A stretch of DNA of 64,000 nt, taken from NCBI RefSeq assembly GCF_002814235.1, contig NZ_PHSU01000011.1, positions 124,001 to 188,000 on the forward strand, written 5' to 3'. This DNA is from Pseudomonas sp. QS1027 (lineage in GTDB: Bacteria > Pseudomonadota > Gammaproteobacteria > Pseudomonadales > Pseudomonadaceae). Below are positions 1-8,626 of the stretch, piece by piece. The position numbers were made by a program, and so were the translations under genes. Below the pieces are notes generated by a model, which was not told the origin of the DNA, did not search any database, and was given only the letters and a program-made list of their open reading frames with translations. Positions within the stretch are counted from its first letter, which is position 1. Each line of letters starts with the position of its first letter.

Positions 1-608
1 TGGTCTTTTCCGACGAGATCTACGACAAGATCCTCTACGACGACGCCGTCCACGTCTGCACCGCTTCCCTGGCGCCGGACCTGCTGTGCATGACCTTCAA
101 CGGCCTGTCCAAGTCCTATCGGGTCGCGGGTTTCCGCTCCGGCTGGGTGGCGATCTCCGGTCCCAAGCACAATGCCCAGAGCTACATCGAAGGCATCGAC
201 ATCCTGGCCAGCATGCGCCTGTGCGCCAACGTGCCGAGCCAGCACGCGATCCAGACCGCCCTCGGCGGCTACCAGAGCATCAACGACCTGGTACTGCCGC
301 CCGGCCGCCTGCTGGAACAACGCAACCGCACCTGGGAACTGCTCAACGACATTCCCGGTGTCAGCTGCGTGAAACCCATGGGCGCGCTCTACGCCTTCCC
401 GCGGATCGACCCGAAAGTCTGCCCGATCCTCAACGACGAGAAGTTCGTCCTCGACCTGCTGATGTCGGAAAAGCTGCTGGTGGTCCAGGGCACCGCGTTC
501 AACTGGCCGTGGCCCGATCACTTCCGTGTGGTCACCCTGCCGCGGGTGGATGACCTGGAACAGGCGATCGGGCGTATCGGCTCGTTCCTGAAAACCTACC
601 GCCAGTAA
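1..608 (+). CDS. PLP-dependent aminotransferase, C-terminal part (AlaA-like)
   Basis: The reading frame is already open at the left edge (first full codon at base 3) and ends at TAA 606-608, so only about 200 C-terminal residues are present. The stretch FNGLSKSYRVAGFRSGW contains the class I aminotransferase lysine that forms the Schiff base with pyridoxal phosphate, and VFSDEIYDK upstream carries the usual Asp that contacts the cofactor ring. The 3' half resembles alanine/aspartate-type transaminases of the AlaA (YfbQ) group, which make alanine from pyruvate and glutamate in the cytoplasm. The exact substrate cannot be settled from this part. A hairpin follows the stop codon. Confidence 0.85.
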   Translation, partial: VFSDEIYDKILYDDAVHVCTASLAPDLLCMTFNGLSKSYRVAGFRSGWVAISGPKHNAQSYIEGIDILASMRLCANVPSQHAIQTALGGYQSINDLVLPPGRLLEQRNRTWELLNDIPGVSCVKPMGALYAFPRIDPKVCPILNDEKFVLDLLMSEKLLVVQGTAFNWPWPDHFRVVTLPRVDDLEQAIGRIGSFLKTYRQ

Positions 609-619
609 TTTCCTACACC

Positions 620-649
620 TTCCTGCGACTCATCCGCGAGTCGCAGGAA
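620..649. terminator. Hairpin after the aminotransferase gene
   Basis: Eleven-base arms TTCCTGCGACT and AGTCGCAGGAA pair perfectly around an 8-nt loop, starting 12 bases after the stop codon. No clean T-run follows directly, though CCCCCCATTTCTTTTTG lies about 10 bases on. It probably ends the aminotransferase transcript. The rest of 650-850 shows nothing recognisable. Confidence 0.6.
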
Positions 650-851
650 AGCGCGTTCCCCCCATTTCTTTTTGTATGTCTTTGCGTCAGCATGCCGCCG
701 ACCCGGGAAACACCTTCACTGCGAGCGTACAGCCCGGTTTCAAAGGGGCTGGCAGCACTGTGACGCCTCGGGAATCCAAGCCCCCCATTAGGAAATGACT
801 GGCAAGCGGCTAGAATCAAGCTGTAGGACACAGTTTGAAATAGTCACCCGG

Positions 852-880
852 TTGAATAGGTCGCAGCCGCACCTTATATA
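852..880 (+). promoter_or_regulatory. Sigma70-type promoter of htpX
   Basis: TTGAAT at 852-857 and TATATA at 875-880 are separated by exactly 17 bp, close to the sigma70 consensus. This places the start of transcription near 887, about 38 nt upstream of the htpX start codon. I looked for a sigma32 (heat-shock) promoter because htpX is stress-induced in enterobacteria, but found no convincing CCCCAT-type -10 at the right distance. Confidence 0.65.
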
Positions 881-924
881 CCCCGCATGACGCTACATCT
901 TTAGCTGAGGAGAAACTTTCAACC

Positions 925-1812
925 ATGATGCGCATACTGCTGTTCTTGGCCACTAACCTGGCGGTCGTGCTGATTGCCAGCATCACCCTGAGCCTTTTCG
1001 GCTTCAACGGGTTCATGGCGGCCAACGGGGTTGATCTCAACCTCAATCAGCTGCTGGTCTTCTGTGCGGTCTTTGGTTTCGCGGGTTCGCTGTTCTCGCT
1101 GTTCATCTCCAAGTGGATGGCGAAGATGAGCACCGGCACCCAGCTCATCACCCAGCCTCGTACCCGCCATGAACAATGGCTGCTGCAAACCGTCGAGCAA
1201 CTGTCCCGCGACGCCGGGATCAAGATGCCCGAGGTGGGTATCTTCCCGGCCTACGAGGCGAACGCCTTCGCCACCGGCTGGAACAAGAACGACGCGCTGG
1301 TCGCGGTCAGCCAGGGCCTGCTGGAACGCTTCTCGCCCGATGAAGTGAAGGCCGTACTGGCCCACGAGATCGGCCACGTGGCCAATGGCGACATGGTCAC
1401 CCTGGCCCTGGTGCAGGGCGTGGTGAACACCTTCGTGATGTTCTTCGCACGGATCATCGGCAACTTCGTCGACAAGGTCATCTTCAAGAACGAAGAGGGC
1501 CAGGGCATCGCCTACTACGTGGCGACCATCTTCGCCGAACTGGTCCTGGGCTTCCTGGCCAGCGCCATCGTCATGTGGTTCTCGCGCAAGCGTGAGTTCC
1601 GCGCCGACGAAGCCGGTGCCAGCCTGGCCGGTACCGCCGCGATGATCGGCGCCCTGCAACGTCTGCGCTCGGAACAGGGCCTGCCGGTGCACATGCCCGA
1701 CACCCTGAACGCCTTCGGTATCAACGGCGGCCTGAAACAGGGCCTGGCGAAGATGTTCATGAGCCACCCGCCGCTGGAAGAGCGTATCGAAGCCCTTCGC
1801 CGTCGCGGCTGA
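925..1812 (+). CDS. htpX: Protease HtpX (M48 membrane zinc metalloprotease)
   Basis: HtpX is an inner-membrane zinc protease that degrades misfolded membrane proteins together with FtsH. The 295-residue length is typical. Two N-terminal hydrophobic segments (about residues 4-25 and 40-62) are followed by the zinc motif HEIGH at 147-151, two further hydrophobic segments (about 155-178 and 195-220), and [12 protein letters not shown] near 221-232, which supplies the third ligand (Glu224). The active site faces the cytoplasm in this family. The start ATG at 925 is preceded by GAGGAG at 907-912 and directly followed by a second ATG; either could be used. It is transcribed alone from the promoter at 852-880 and ends before a REP hairpin. 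Confidence 0.97.
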   Translation: MMRILLFLATNLAVVLIASITLSLFGFNGFMAANGVDLNLNQLLVFCAVFGFAGSLFSLFISKWMAKMSTGTQLITQPRTRHEQWLLQTVEQLSRDAGIKMPEVGIFPAYEANAFATGWNKNDALVAVSQGLLERFSPDEVKAVLAHEIGHVANGDMVTLALVQGVVNTFVMFFARIIGNFVDKVIFKNEEGQGIAYYVATIFAELVLGFLASAIVMWFSRKREFRADEAGASLAGTAAMIGALQRLRSEQGLPVHMPDTLNAFGINGGLKQGLAKMFMSHPPLEERIEALRRRG

Positions 1813-1837
1813 TAGCCACACGAGTGGGGGCGACGAC

Positions 1838-1912
1838 TGTGGGAGCGGAGCTTGCCCGCGAAGCTTTTAGCGGTCTCAAGGGCCTCTTCGCGGGCAAGCA
1901 CCGCTCCCACAA
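1838..1912. repeat. Paired REP-type hairpin
   Basis: GTGGGAGCGGAGCTTGCCCG followed by CGAAG faces an inverted copy ending CTTCGCGGGCAAG...GCTCCCAC, with about 25 nt between. It belongs to the GGGAGCGG(A)GCTTGCCCGCGAA class of Pseudomonas intergenic repeats, lies between two convergent genes and may end both transcripts. Confidence 0.8.
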
Positions 1913-1954
1913 TTAACACGGCGCTTCCAGAATCATCGCAGGCTTACCTGCTTC

Positions 1955-2614
1955 CTACGAAACCTTTTCCAACCGGTAGACCCGCTCATCGAGCCGCGTC
2001 ACACCGGCCTGGAGAAACTTCCAGCTTTCACCGAGCACATCCTGCTCATCCTCCACCTGAAGCTGCCACTGTGGCTCCAGCAAACGCCGGACCTCACCAT
2101 CGAGCAAGGCGAACGGCGGCCCGTCGAGCTGGGTCTGGTCGTAGTCGAGGGTAATCAGCAAGCCCTGGGTACCCACCGCCAGTACCGCGTTCAAATGCGC
2201 GGTATAACGCTCGCGCATCGGTGGTGGCAGGGCGATCAGCGCCGCCCGATCATACAGCCCCACGCAGTCGGCGACGTTTTCTACCGTCAAGGCGAAGAAA
2301 TCCCCGCACCAGAGCTCCAGCGGACCCGCCTCATACACCATGAACTCACCCTGTCGGCGTATCAGCGGCTTGAGCTGCTGCTCGGCAAAAAAAGCCTCCA
2401 CGGCCTTCTCCGACAGCTCCACCCCCAGGACCCGCAGGCCCTGGGCCGCCAGCCAGGCCAGGTCGAGGCTCTTGCCACACAAGGGCACCAGCACTCGCGC
2501 TTCTATCGGCAGTGCCAGGTCGGGCCAGAAGCGCTGCAGATGGGGATTGACCTGTTCCAGGTGAAAGCCGATCTGGTTGTGTTCCCAACGCTTGTGCCAA
2601 AATTCCGGTTGCAT
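1955..2614 (-). CDS. tpm: Thiopurine S-methyltransferase
   Basis: This SAM-dependent methyltransferase in Pseudomonas also methylates selenium and tellurium oxyanions (known for the family). The 219-residue length matches bacterial TPMT. The N-terminus [18 protein letters not shown] is the family signature, and [15 protein letters not shown] near 42-56 is the SAM-binding motif I, followed by [13 protein letters not shown]. The start ATG at 2614 gives the usual N-terminus. It is divergent from the dioxygenase gene at 2725; the 110-bp gap between them carries two short palindromes. It converges on htpX across a REP hairpin. Confidence 0.95.
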   Translation of the reverse strand: MQPEFWHKRWEHNQIGFHLEQVNPHLQRFWPDLALPIEARVLVPLCGKSLDLAWLAAQGLRVLGVELSEKAVEAFFAEQQLKPLIRRQGEFMVYEAGPLELWCGDFFALTVENVADCVGLYDRAALIALPPPMRERYTAHLNAVLAVGTQGLLITLDYDQTQLDGPPFALLDGEVRRLLEPQWQLQVEDEQDVLGESWKFLQAGVTRLDERVYRLEKVS

Positions 2615-2665
2615 AGGTTCACCCTGAAAATTCGATCAAAAAGCACTAAAACTTATATTAGATTT

Positions 2666-2699
2666 AGATCAATGATCTGACTGAAGATGGCGTCATCTT
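2666..2699. promoter_or_regulatory. Two short palindromes in the tpm/dioxygenase divergent region
   Basis: AGATC-AAT-GATCT at 2666-2678 and AAGATG-GCGT-CATCTT at 2684-2699 are perfect inverted repeats lying side by side in the 110-bp gap between the divergent starts. They could be operators or mRNA hairpins in the dioxygenase leader. No regulator gene lies next to them, so their role is inferred only. Confidence 0.35.
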
Positions 2700-2724
2700 A
2701 AACTTGACGCTCAGGACTTTCATT

Positions 2725-3492
2725 ATGCTCCCCAGCCTGTTCATCTCCCACGGTTCGCCCATGCTGGCCCTCGACCCCGGCGCCAGCGGCCCGGCCCTGG
2801 CCCGTCTGGCGGCCGAGCTGCCGCGACCGAAGGCCATCGTCATCGTCTCGGCCCACTGGGAAAGCCAGGACCTGCGGGTCAGCAGCAACCCGCGGCCGGA
2901 AACCTGGCACGACTTCGGTGGTTTTCCACGGGAACTGTTCGCCGTGCAATACCCGGCGCCCGGCGAACCGCAGTTGGCCGCCGAGATTGTCGCCCTGCTC
3001 AACGCCGACGGCCTGAGCGCCCGCCTCGATGAGCAGCGTCCATTCGACCATGGGGTCTGGGTACCGCTGTCGCTGATGTACCCGCAAGCCGATATCCCGG
3101 TGGTCCAGGTGTCCTTGCCGAGCCGCATGGGCCCTGCCCTGCAAACGCGCATCGGGCATGCCCTCGGCGGCCTGCGGGCCCAGGGCATCCTGCTGATCGG
3201 CTCCGGCAGCATCACCCATAACCTCGGTGAACTGGACTGGCATGCCGGGCCCAACAGCATCGAGCCGTGGGCCAAGGCCTTCCGCGACTGGATGGTCGAC
3301 AAACTCGCCGCCGATGACGAAGCCGCCCTGCATGACTACCGCAAACAGGCGCCCTACGCCGTGCGCAGCCACCCCAGTGACGAGCACCTGCTGCCCCTGT
3401 ATTTCGCCCGTGGCGCCGGCGGCCAGATGAGCATTGCCCACAAGGGGTTCACCATGGGCGCGCTGGGCATGGACATCTATCGCTTCGCCTGA
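2725..3492 (+). CDS. Class III extradiol ring-cleavage dioxygenase (4,5-DOPA dioxygenase family)
   Basis: This is a LigB/YgiD-type metal-dependent dioxygenase, cytoplasmic, 255 residues. It begins MLPSLFISHGSPMLAL, whose His is a metal ligand in the family. IVIVSAHWES and the C-terminal HPSDEHLLPLYFARG carry further conserved His residues. The family includes plant and E. coli enzymes that open the ring of L-DOPA, but the natural bacterial substrate is usually unknown and is not shown here. I chose ATG 2725, preceded by TCAGGA 8 nt upstream, over an in-frame TTG at 2704 that would add seven residues. A bidirectional terminator follows. Confidence 0.9.
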   Translation: MLPSLFISHGSPMLALDPGASGPALARLAAELPRPKAIVIVSAHWESQDLRVSSNPRPETWHDFGGFPRELFAVQYPAPGEPQLAAEIVALLNADGLSARLDEQRPFDHGVWVPLSLMYPQADIPVVQVSLPSRMGPALQTRIGHALGGLRAQGILLIGSGSITHNLGELDWHAGPNSIEPWAKAFRDWMVDKLAADDEAALHDYRKQAPYAVRSHPSDEHLLPLYFARGAGGQMSIAHKGFTMGALGMDIYRFA

Positions 3493-3520
3493 CCCTCATC
3501 CGCCGCACCAACCAGCAGGC

Positions 3521-3555
3521 AAAAAAAATCCCCGAACCAGTCGGGGATTTTTTAT
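3521..3555. terminator. Bidirectional rho-independent terminator
   Basis: AAATCCCCGA and TCGGGGATTT pair around a short loop, with an A-run on the left and a T-run on the right. It serves both the dioxygenase gene (plus strand) and deaD (minus strand), which converge here. Confidence 0.9.
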
Positions 3556-3578
3556 CGATCAATCAACCCGGGGGCTGA

Positions 3579-5252
3579 TCAATCTTCGCGGTAGCGACGC
3601 AGCTTGAGCTGCTTGCCAGCCACGCGGGTGTCCTTCAGCTTGGTCAGCAGACGCTCCAGACCATCTTCCGGCAGTTCCACCAGGCTGAAGCTGTCACGCA
3701 CCTGGATGCGACCGATCGCTTCACGCGCCAGGCCACCCTCGTTGAGGATAGCGCCCAGCAGGTTCTTGGCGGCGATACCGTCACGCGCGCCCAGCGCGGT
3801 ACGGCAGCGGGCACGGCCTTCGGCCAATGGCACCGGCGCACGACGCTCACGATCGCTACGCTCAGGACGGTCACCGGAACGCTCCGGACGATCGCCACGT
3901 GGCGCATTGTTCGGCACCAGCGGACGCTCTTTCTCGATCGCCCCCAGGGTCAGCGCCTGGCCATTGGTGGCCTTGCGCAGCAGGGCCGCGGCCAGGGCAC
4001 GCGGGCTGCAACCGATGTCGGTGGTCAGGCGATCCAGCAGTTCGCCGTGGGTCGACTCAGCATCAGCGACCAGCGGCGACAGGCTGTTGGTCAGTTTCTT
4101 GATGCGTGCATCGAGAACAGCCTGGGCATCCGGCAGGCGGACTTCGGCCACTTTCTGACCGGTTACACGCTCGATCACTTGCAGCATGCGGCGCTCACGC
4201 GGCGTCACCAGCAACAGCGCACGACCTTCGCGACCGGCACGGCCGGTACGGCCGATACGGTGAACGTAGGACTCCGGGTCGTACGGCATGTCGACGTTGA
4301 ATACGTGGGTGATACGCGGAACGTCCAGGCCACGTGCGGCAACGTCGGTCGCCACAACGATGTCCAGACGGCCATCCTTGAGGGAGTCGATCACGCGCTC
4401 ACGCTGGTTCTGGGCGATGTCACCGTTCAGCGCAGCGGCTTTGTAGCCTTTGGCTTCCAGGGCACTGGCCAGGTCCAGGGTCGCTTGCTTGGTGCGCACG
4501 AACATGATCAGGGCGTCGAAATCCTCGACTTCCAGCAGGCTCAGCACAGCCGAGGTCTTCTGGTCGGCGTGAACCAACAGGTGAGCCTGTTCGATCGCGG
4601 TAACGGTCTGGGTCTTGGTCTGGATCTTGACGTGTTGCGGATCGCGCAGGTGGCGTTCAGCAATGGCACGGATCGACTGCGGCAGGGTTGCCGAGAACAA
4701 AACGGTCTGACGGGTTGCCGGCAGGGACTTGAAGATGACTTCCAGGTCGTCCATGAAGCCGAGCTTGAGCATTTCGTCCGCTTCATCGAGAACCAGGTGG
4801 TTCACGGTGGCCAGGACTTTTTCGTCACGACGCAGGTGGTCGCACAGACGGCCCGGAGTGGCGACAACAATCTGTGCGCCATTACGGATTGCTTTCAGTT
4901 GTGGGCCCATGGGCGCGCCGCCGTAAACGGCCACAACGGTAACGCCCGGCATTTGCTTGGCGTAGGTTTCGAAAGCGGTTGCTACTTGCAACGCCAACTC
5001 ACGGGTTGGCGCCAGGATCAGGGCTTGCGGTTCGCGCTTAGCAGGATCGATGCGATGCAGGATCGGCAGGGCGAACGCAGCGGTTTTACCCGTACCGGTT
5101 TGCGCCTGGCCAATCATGTCGTGGCCGGCCATGATGATCGGGATCGATTGCTGCTGGATAGCCGAAGGCTCTTCGTAGCCAGTCGCGGTGACGGCTGCAA
5201 GAATATTCGGATTAAGATTAAAAGCGGCGAAGCCGCCGATTTCCTGGGTCAT
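3579..5252 (-). CDS. deaD: DEAD-box ATP-dependent RNA helicase DeaD (CsdA)
   Basis: This is an RNA helicase of ribosome assembly and cold adaptation, 557 residues from ATG 5252. Visible motifs are the Q motif near residues 29-35, Walker A AQTGTGKT at 50-57, APTREL near 81-86, DEAD at 156-159, SAT, and HRIGRTGR. The C-terminal part holds an Arg/Glu/Asp-rich tract (GDRPERS repeats) and a DbpA-like RNA-binding domain (KNLLGAILNEGGL). I chose ATG 5252, preceded by AGAGG, because MTQEIGGFAAFNL is the usual N-terminus. The frame stays open upstream to 5396, giving a possible 605-residue form, but that extension looks like leader RNA. Monocistronic. Confidence 0.94.
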   Translation of the reverse strand: MTQEIGGFAAFNLNPNILAAVTATGYEEPSAIQQQSIPIIMAGHDMIGQAQTGTGKTAAFALPILHRIDPAKREPQALILAPTRELALQVATAFETYAKQMPGVTVVAVYGGAPMGPQLKAIRNGAQIVVATPGRLCDHLRRDEKVLATVNHLVLDEADEMLKLGFMDDLEVIFKSLPATRQTVLFSATLPQSIRAIAERHLRDPQHVKIQTKTQTVTAIEQAHLLVHADQKTSAVLSLLEVEDFDALIMFVRTKQATLDLASALEAKGYKAAALNGDIAQNQRERVIDSLKDGRLDIVVATDVAARGLDVPRITHVFNVDMPYDPESYVHRIGRTGRAGREGRALLLVTPRERRMLQVIERVTGQKVAEVRLPDAQAVLDARIKKLTNSLSPLVADAESTHGELLDRLTTDIGCSPRALAAALLRKATNGQALTLGAIEKERPLVPNNAPRGDRPERSGDRPERSDRERRAPVPLAEGRARCRTALGARDGIAAKNLLGAILNEGGLAREAIGRIQVRDSFSLVELPEDGLERLLTKLKDTRVAGKQLKLRRYRED

Positions 5253-5643
5253 GGGTCTGCCTCTAAGTGCATCCGCAAAGACCCATGCTCCAAAGCTGCG
5301 CATGCCTTGTAAGACTCTGAGAGTCACCCTGGCAGCTTTGTCGGCGGGGATTTGCGAAAACGATTGAATGAAAGAATCGTCAAGGATAGTCCGCATGGCG
5401 GACAGCAGCCGAAGCTGACTTCGGGGAATTGCATTACCTAAACGCGGCCCGGTTAAAGGCCGGCGCGCACTATACCGGAATTGACGAAAAAAGGGAGATT
5501 TATTTATCTCGAAATACCGCTGTACGCCTCTCTATGGCGGGCTTTGCAGATAATCGAGGGAAGGCTTGCCTCTGGCCCGCCTTGCCGGGCGGGCCTGGCG
5601 ACTTAAACGGTTCACTCGTCGGAATTCAGAACACCACACACCT
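5253..5643. other. Intergenic region with probable deaD leader
   Basis: No gene is seen. The part next to deaD is likely a long 5' leader, a trait of cold-shock helicase genes (known in E. coli csdA), but no cold-box motif was identified. GGCCCGCC-TTGCC-GGGCGGGCC at 5575-5597 is an inverted repeat of unknown role. The remaining sequence shows nothing recognisable. Confidence 0.4.
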
Positions 5644-5717
5644 TGTAGGAGCATGGCTTGCCAGCGAAGGCGTCCTTGACGCCAAAAGCTTCGCTGGCAA
5701 GCCATGCTCCTTACAGG
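5644..5717. repeat. Paired REP-type hairpin
   Basis: TGTAGGAGCATGGCTTGCCA followed by GCGAAG faces an inverted copy CTTCGCTGGCAAGCCATGCTCC...ACA across about 20 nt. It lies just downstream of prmB (minus strand) and may form its terminator. Confidence 0.8.
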
Positions 5718-5731
5718 TCGGTGTCCGTTCT

Positions 5732-6640
5732 TCAGATCCTGGCAGCGAACAAGGCCTGATGCGCCCGGCACTGCTCGGCCGTGAGCATGAACACGCCATG
5801 CCCGCCCCGCTCGAAGTCCAGCCAGGCAAAGTCCACCTCGGGGTACAACGCCTCGACATGCACCTGGCTGTTACCGACCTCGACAATCAGCAGGCCCTTC
5901 TCGGTCAGATGGTCCGCCGCCTCGGCCAGCATCCGCCGTACCAGGTTCAGGCCGTCTTCGCCACAGGCCAGGCCCAGCTCGGGTTCGTGCTGGTATTCCT
6001 CCGGCATGTCGGCAAAATCCTCGGCATCCACATAAGGAGGATTGGACACGATCAGGTCGAAACGCTGGCCGGGCAGACCGTCGAAGCCATCGCCCTGGAC
6101 CGTGAACACCCGCTCATCGACGCCATGGCGCTCGATATTCTGGTTGGCCACTTCCAATGCTTCGAACGACAGGTCGGCCAACACCACTTCCGCCTGCTGG
6201 AACTCATAGGCACAGGCGATACCGATGCAACCGGAGCCGGTGCACAGGTCGAGAATCCGCGCCGGCTCGTTTGCCAGCCACGGAGCGAAGCGGCCTTCGA
6301 TCAACTCGCCAATCGGCGAACGCGGAATCAGCACCCGCTCGTCGACGATAAACGACATGCCGCAGAACCATGCCTCACCCAGCAGGTAGGCGGTGGGCAC
6401 ACGGTCTTCGATGCGACGCTTGAGCAGGTGTTGCACGTGGCTCAGCTCATCGTCTTCCAGGCGGCAGTCGAGGTAGCTGTCGGCGATTTCCCAAGGCAGG
6501 TGCAAGGCCCCCAGGACCAATTGACGCGCCTCGTCCCAGGCATTGTCGGTGCCATGGCCGAAAAACAGATCCGCGCCATGAAAGCGGCTGACAGCCCAAC
6601 GAATATGGTCGCGCAGCGTGCGCAGGCGGGAAGTGATCAC
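5732..6640 (-). CDS. prmB: Ribosomal protein L3 N5-glutamine methyltransferase PrmB
   Basis: PrmB uses SAM to methylate a glutamine of ribosomal protein L3. The catalytic signature [15 protein letters not shown] is present, preceded by the SAM-binding [18 protein letters not shown]. The N-terminal helical domain ([19 protein letters not shown]) is that of PrmB, not the release-factor enzyme PrmC. I chose GTG 6640, which gives 302 residues, the usual family length, and has AGGAG nine bases upstream. The frame remains open to an ATG at 6712, but those 24 extra residues do not look like family sequence. A REP hairpin follows the stop. Confidence 0.93.
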   Translation of the reverse strand: MITSRLRTLRDHIRWAVSRFHGADLFFGHGTDNAWDEARQLVLGALHLPWEIADSYLDCRLEDDELSHVQHLLKRRIEDRVPTAYLLGEAWFCGMSFIVDERVLIPRSPIGELIEGRFAPWLANEPARILDLCTGSGCIGIACAYEFQQAEVVLADLSFEALEVANQNIERHGVDERVFTVQGDGFDGLPGQRFDLIVSNPPYVDAEDFADMPEEYQHEPELGLACGEDGLNLVRRMLAEAADHLTEKGLLIVEVGNSQVHVEALYPEVDFAWLDFERGGHGVFMLTAEQCRAHQALFAARI

Positions 6641-6861
6641 GGCGGTAGGCTCCTGGAAAAAACGACGGGCGATTCTAACAGCCAAACCGCGACCCGGTGA
6701 AAATAAGGCCAAAAGACATCATCGCGTGCCGTTTCGCGCGCCGGCAAACAACCCTTGACACGGCTACAGCCCAGTAACCACGCCGCCTGCACGGGTAGCG
6801 ATTCACATACGCGCTCAGCCGGAGGACAATGCGGTAAAAGCCCCACTCAAAGGAGCCCCGA

Positions 6862-7455
6862 ATGTCCGTTCCAAAGACGATGTTTCAACTCAGCGGCCGT
6901 GGTTATGCAGCCGCCAATCTGAGCCATGCCAGCCTGTTGATCATCGACGCCCAGAAAGAATATCTCAGCGGCCCGCTGGCCTTGTCCGGCATGGACGCTG
7001 CCGTCGACAATATCAAGCAACTGGTTGCCGCCGCCCGCCAGGCCGGTCGGCCCATCGTGCATATCCGTCACCTGGGCACCGTGGGCGGTCTGTTCGACCC
7101 GCAGGGCGAACGCGGTGAGTTCATTCCGGGGCTGGAACCCCAGGGCGACGAAACCCTGATCGGCAAGCTGCTGCCCAGTGCCTTTCACGGCACGGGCCTG
7201 GAGAAACACCTGCAGGAGCTCGGTTCCCTGGACCTGATCGTCTGTGGCTTCATGAGCCACTCCAGCGTCAGCACCACGGTGCGCGCGGCGAAGAACCTGG
7301 GCTTCCGCTGCACCCTGGTGGAAGATGCCTGCGCGACCCGCGACCTGCCCCACAAAGATGAAATCATCAGCGCCGCCCAGGTCCAGCGCACCGAGATGGC
7401 GATCATGGCGGACAACTTCGCTACCCTGGCGCAGACCAAAGACCTGATCGGCTAG
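6862..7455 (+). CDS. Isochorismatase-fold hydrolase with Ser in place of the catalytic Cys
   Basis: A 197-residue cysteine-hydrolase (isochorismatase) family protein. The fold signatures are clear: LLIIDAQKEYLSG with the catalytic Asp29, GKLLPSAFHGTGLEKHL with Lys102, and VCGFMSHSSVSTTVRAAKNL. In the usual family the last motif reads MTHMCVSTTVRAA; here the nucleophile Cys position is Ser135. Either the enzyme works without a thiol, as the EntB isochorismatase does, or the activity differs. Substrate unknown. ATG 6862 has AAAGGAGC just upstream. It appears to be transcribed alone between prmB (divergent) and a small membrane protein gene. Confidence 0.85.
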   Translation: MSVPKTMFQLSGRGYAAANLSHASLLIIDAQKEYLSGPLALSGMDAAVDNIKQLVAAARQAGRPIVHIRHLGTVGGLFDPQGERGEFIPGLEPQGDETLIGKLLPSAFHGTGLEKHLQELGSLDLIVCGFMSHSSVSTTVRAAKNLGFRCTLVEDACATRDLPHKDEIISAAQVQRTEMAIMADNFATLAQTKDLIG

Positions 7456-7593
7456 CGGCTGCGATGGGCTGTCCTGACGACCGCCCATCCATTACTCCAG
7501 TCAATCGCGTCTCATTTTCCGATTTCCCGGACACATCAGGAACAAGCCGACCATCTCCCGGTCGAAGGGCCGATACTCATAGAGGAAATCGGA

Positions 7594-7914
7594 ATGAAGA
7601 TATCCGATGGTTTTGACGCTCGCCGCCTGCGCCCCCGGGGCCAGAGCACCTGGGGCTCGCGTTTGAGCGCTGCCATTGCGGCGCTGTTGGCCACCCTCGG
7701 GGTGTTGCTGGTGATGGCCGGCGCGGCCAGCCTGCTCGGCCATGCGCCGGCACTGGGGGATTTGAATGCCACGCCGACCGGTTCGGCGGTGGCCTTGGGC
7801 GTGGGCGTACTGACGCTCTGGTTCGGGGTCTGGCTGTGGCGCCGCAGCCGTCGCCGGATGCGCAGCCGCCATGGGCTGAACATCGCCCCTCACCTGATGA
7901 AAAAGCACGACTGA
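7594..7914 (+). CDS. Small two-helix membrane protein, function unknown
   Basis: A 106-residue protein that I do not recognise by name. Residues about 26-49 (AAIAALLATLGVLLVMAGAA) and 66-83 (AVALGVGVLTLWFGVWLW) form two likely transmembrane helices separated by a short loop. The C-terminal tail RRSRRRMRSRHG is strongly basic and should lie in the cytoplasm by the positive-inside rule. The start ATG at 7594 is preceded by AGAGGA. It lies 76 bp upstream of the Smr-domain gene in the same direction and could be co-transcribed with it. Codon use matches its neighbours, so it is probably a true gene. Confidence 0.7.
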   Translation: MKISDGFDARRLRPRGQSTWGSRLSAAIAALLATLGVLLVMAGAASLLGHAPALGDLNATPTGSAVALGVGVLTLWFGVWLWRRSRRRMRSRHGLNIAPHLMKKHD

Positions 7915-7990
7915 TCAAGCACCTGCGCGCAATCGACTGTGACGACACCCGGGGGACTTGGGTAAACTGCCAGGCCCTGCGGAGGCTGAC

Positions 7991-8548
7991 ATGCAAGACG
8001 ACGACTTTTCCCTGTTCAAAAGCGAGATCCGCGGCGTCAAGCCGATCAAGCATGACCGTGCCGACACCGGCAAACCCAAGTCCGACCGCGCGCAACTGGC
8101 CAAGCTGCGCCAGGCGGCCACGGTGCGGGTGCAGGACACCGCCGTGGACGGGCTGTCCGACCAGTTCGTCATCGACGTCGGTCCCGAAGACGACCTGCAC
8201 TGGGCTCGCGACGGGGTCCAGGAAAGCCAGATGCGCAAGCTCAAGATCGGCCAGATCCCCTTCGAAGGCAGCCTCGACCTGCACGGCATGAGCGTGGAAA
8301 AAGCCCGGGAAACCCTCTGGGCGTTTCTCGCCGAGGCGACCAGATTCGAAATCCGCTGCGTGCGCGTCACCCATGGCAAGGCCGTGCGCCTGGACGGCAA
8401 GCGCCCGATGATCAAGAGCCACGTCAACACCTGGCTCCGGCAGCATGCCCAGGTCCTGGGTTTCACCTCCTGCCAGCCGAAGCATGGCGGCGCGGGCGCG
8501 GTGTATGTGATGCTGAAACGGACCATGATGGAAGGTCGCGACGAGTAA
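7991..8548 (+). CDS. Smr-domain endonuclease-like protein (SmrA type)
   Basis: A 185-residue protein with an N-terminal extension (about 1-90) and a C-terminal Smr domain beginning SLDLHGMSVEKAR (the LDLHG motif at residues 95-99). RVTHGKAVRLDG and the GGAGAVYVML end are the other conserved Smr elements. Stand-alone Smr proteins are nucleases that nick DNA or cleave mRNA; family members in E. coli cut mRNA at stalled ribosomes. The target here is unknown. I chose ATG 7991 (MQDDDFSLFK) with GGAGG upstream; an earlier in-frame start at 7958 is less likely. folE follows 78 bp later. Confidence 0.9.
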   Translation: MQDDDFSLFKSEIRGVKPIKHDRADTGKPKSDRAQLAKLRQAATVRVQDTAVDGLSDQFVIDVGPEDDLHWARDGVQESQMRKLKIGQIPFEGSLDLHGMSVEKARETLWAFLAEATRFEIRCVRVTHGKAVRLDGKRPMIKSHVNTWLRQHAQVLGFTSCQPKHGGAGAVYVMLKRTMMEGRDE

Positions 8549-8626
8549 CCGAACTGTCATCGAATTTGCAGGCGGCTGCCAGCCGCCGTATCCTTGTTCT
8601 TTGCGTAGACTCCCACAGGTAGCTTC

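Noticed and set aside
820..925. Heat-shock (sigma32) promoter for htpX
   Set aside because: GTTGAAT could stand for a -35, but no CCCCAT-like -10 lies 13-17 bp downstream; a sigma70 promoter fits better.
919..1821. Long open frame (300 codons) on the strand opposite htpX
   Set aside because: It mirrors the htpX coding frame, has His/Gln/Gly-rich low-complexity translation and no family motif; a by-product of high-GC codon bias.
4047..5312. 421-codon open frame opposite deaD
   Set aside because: Antisense shadow of a clearly conserved helicase gene; the translation has no recognisable domain.
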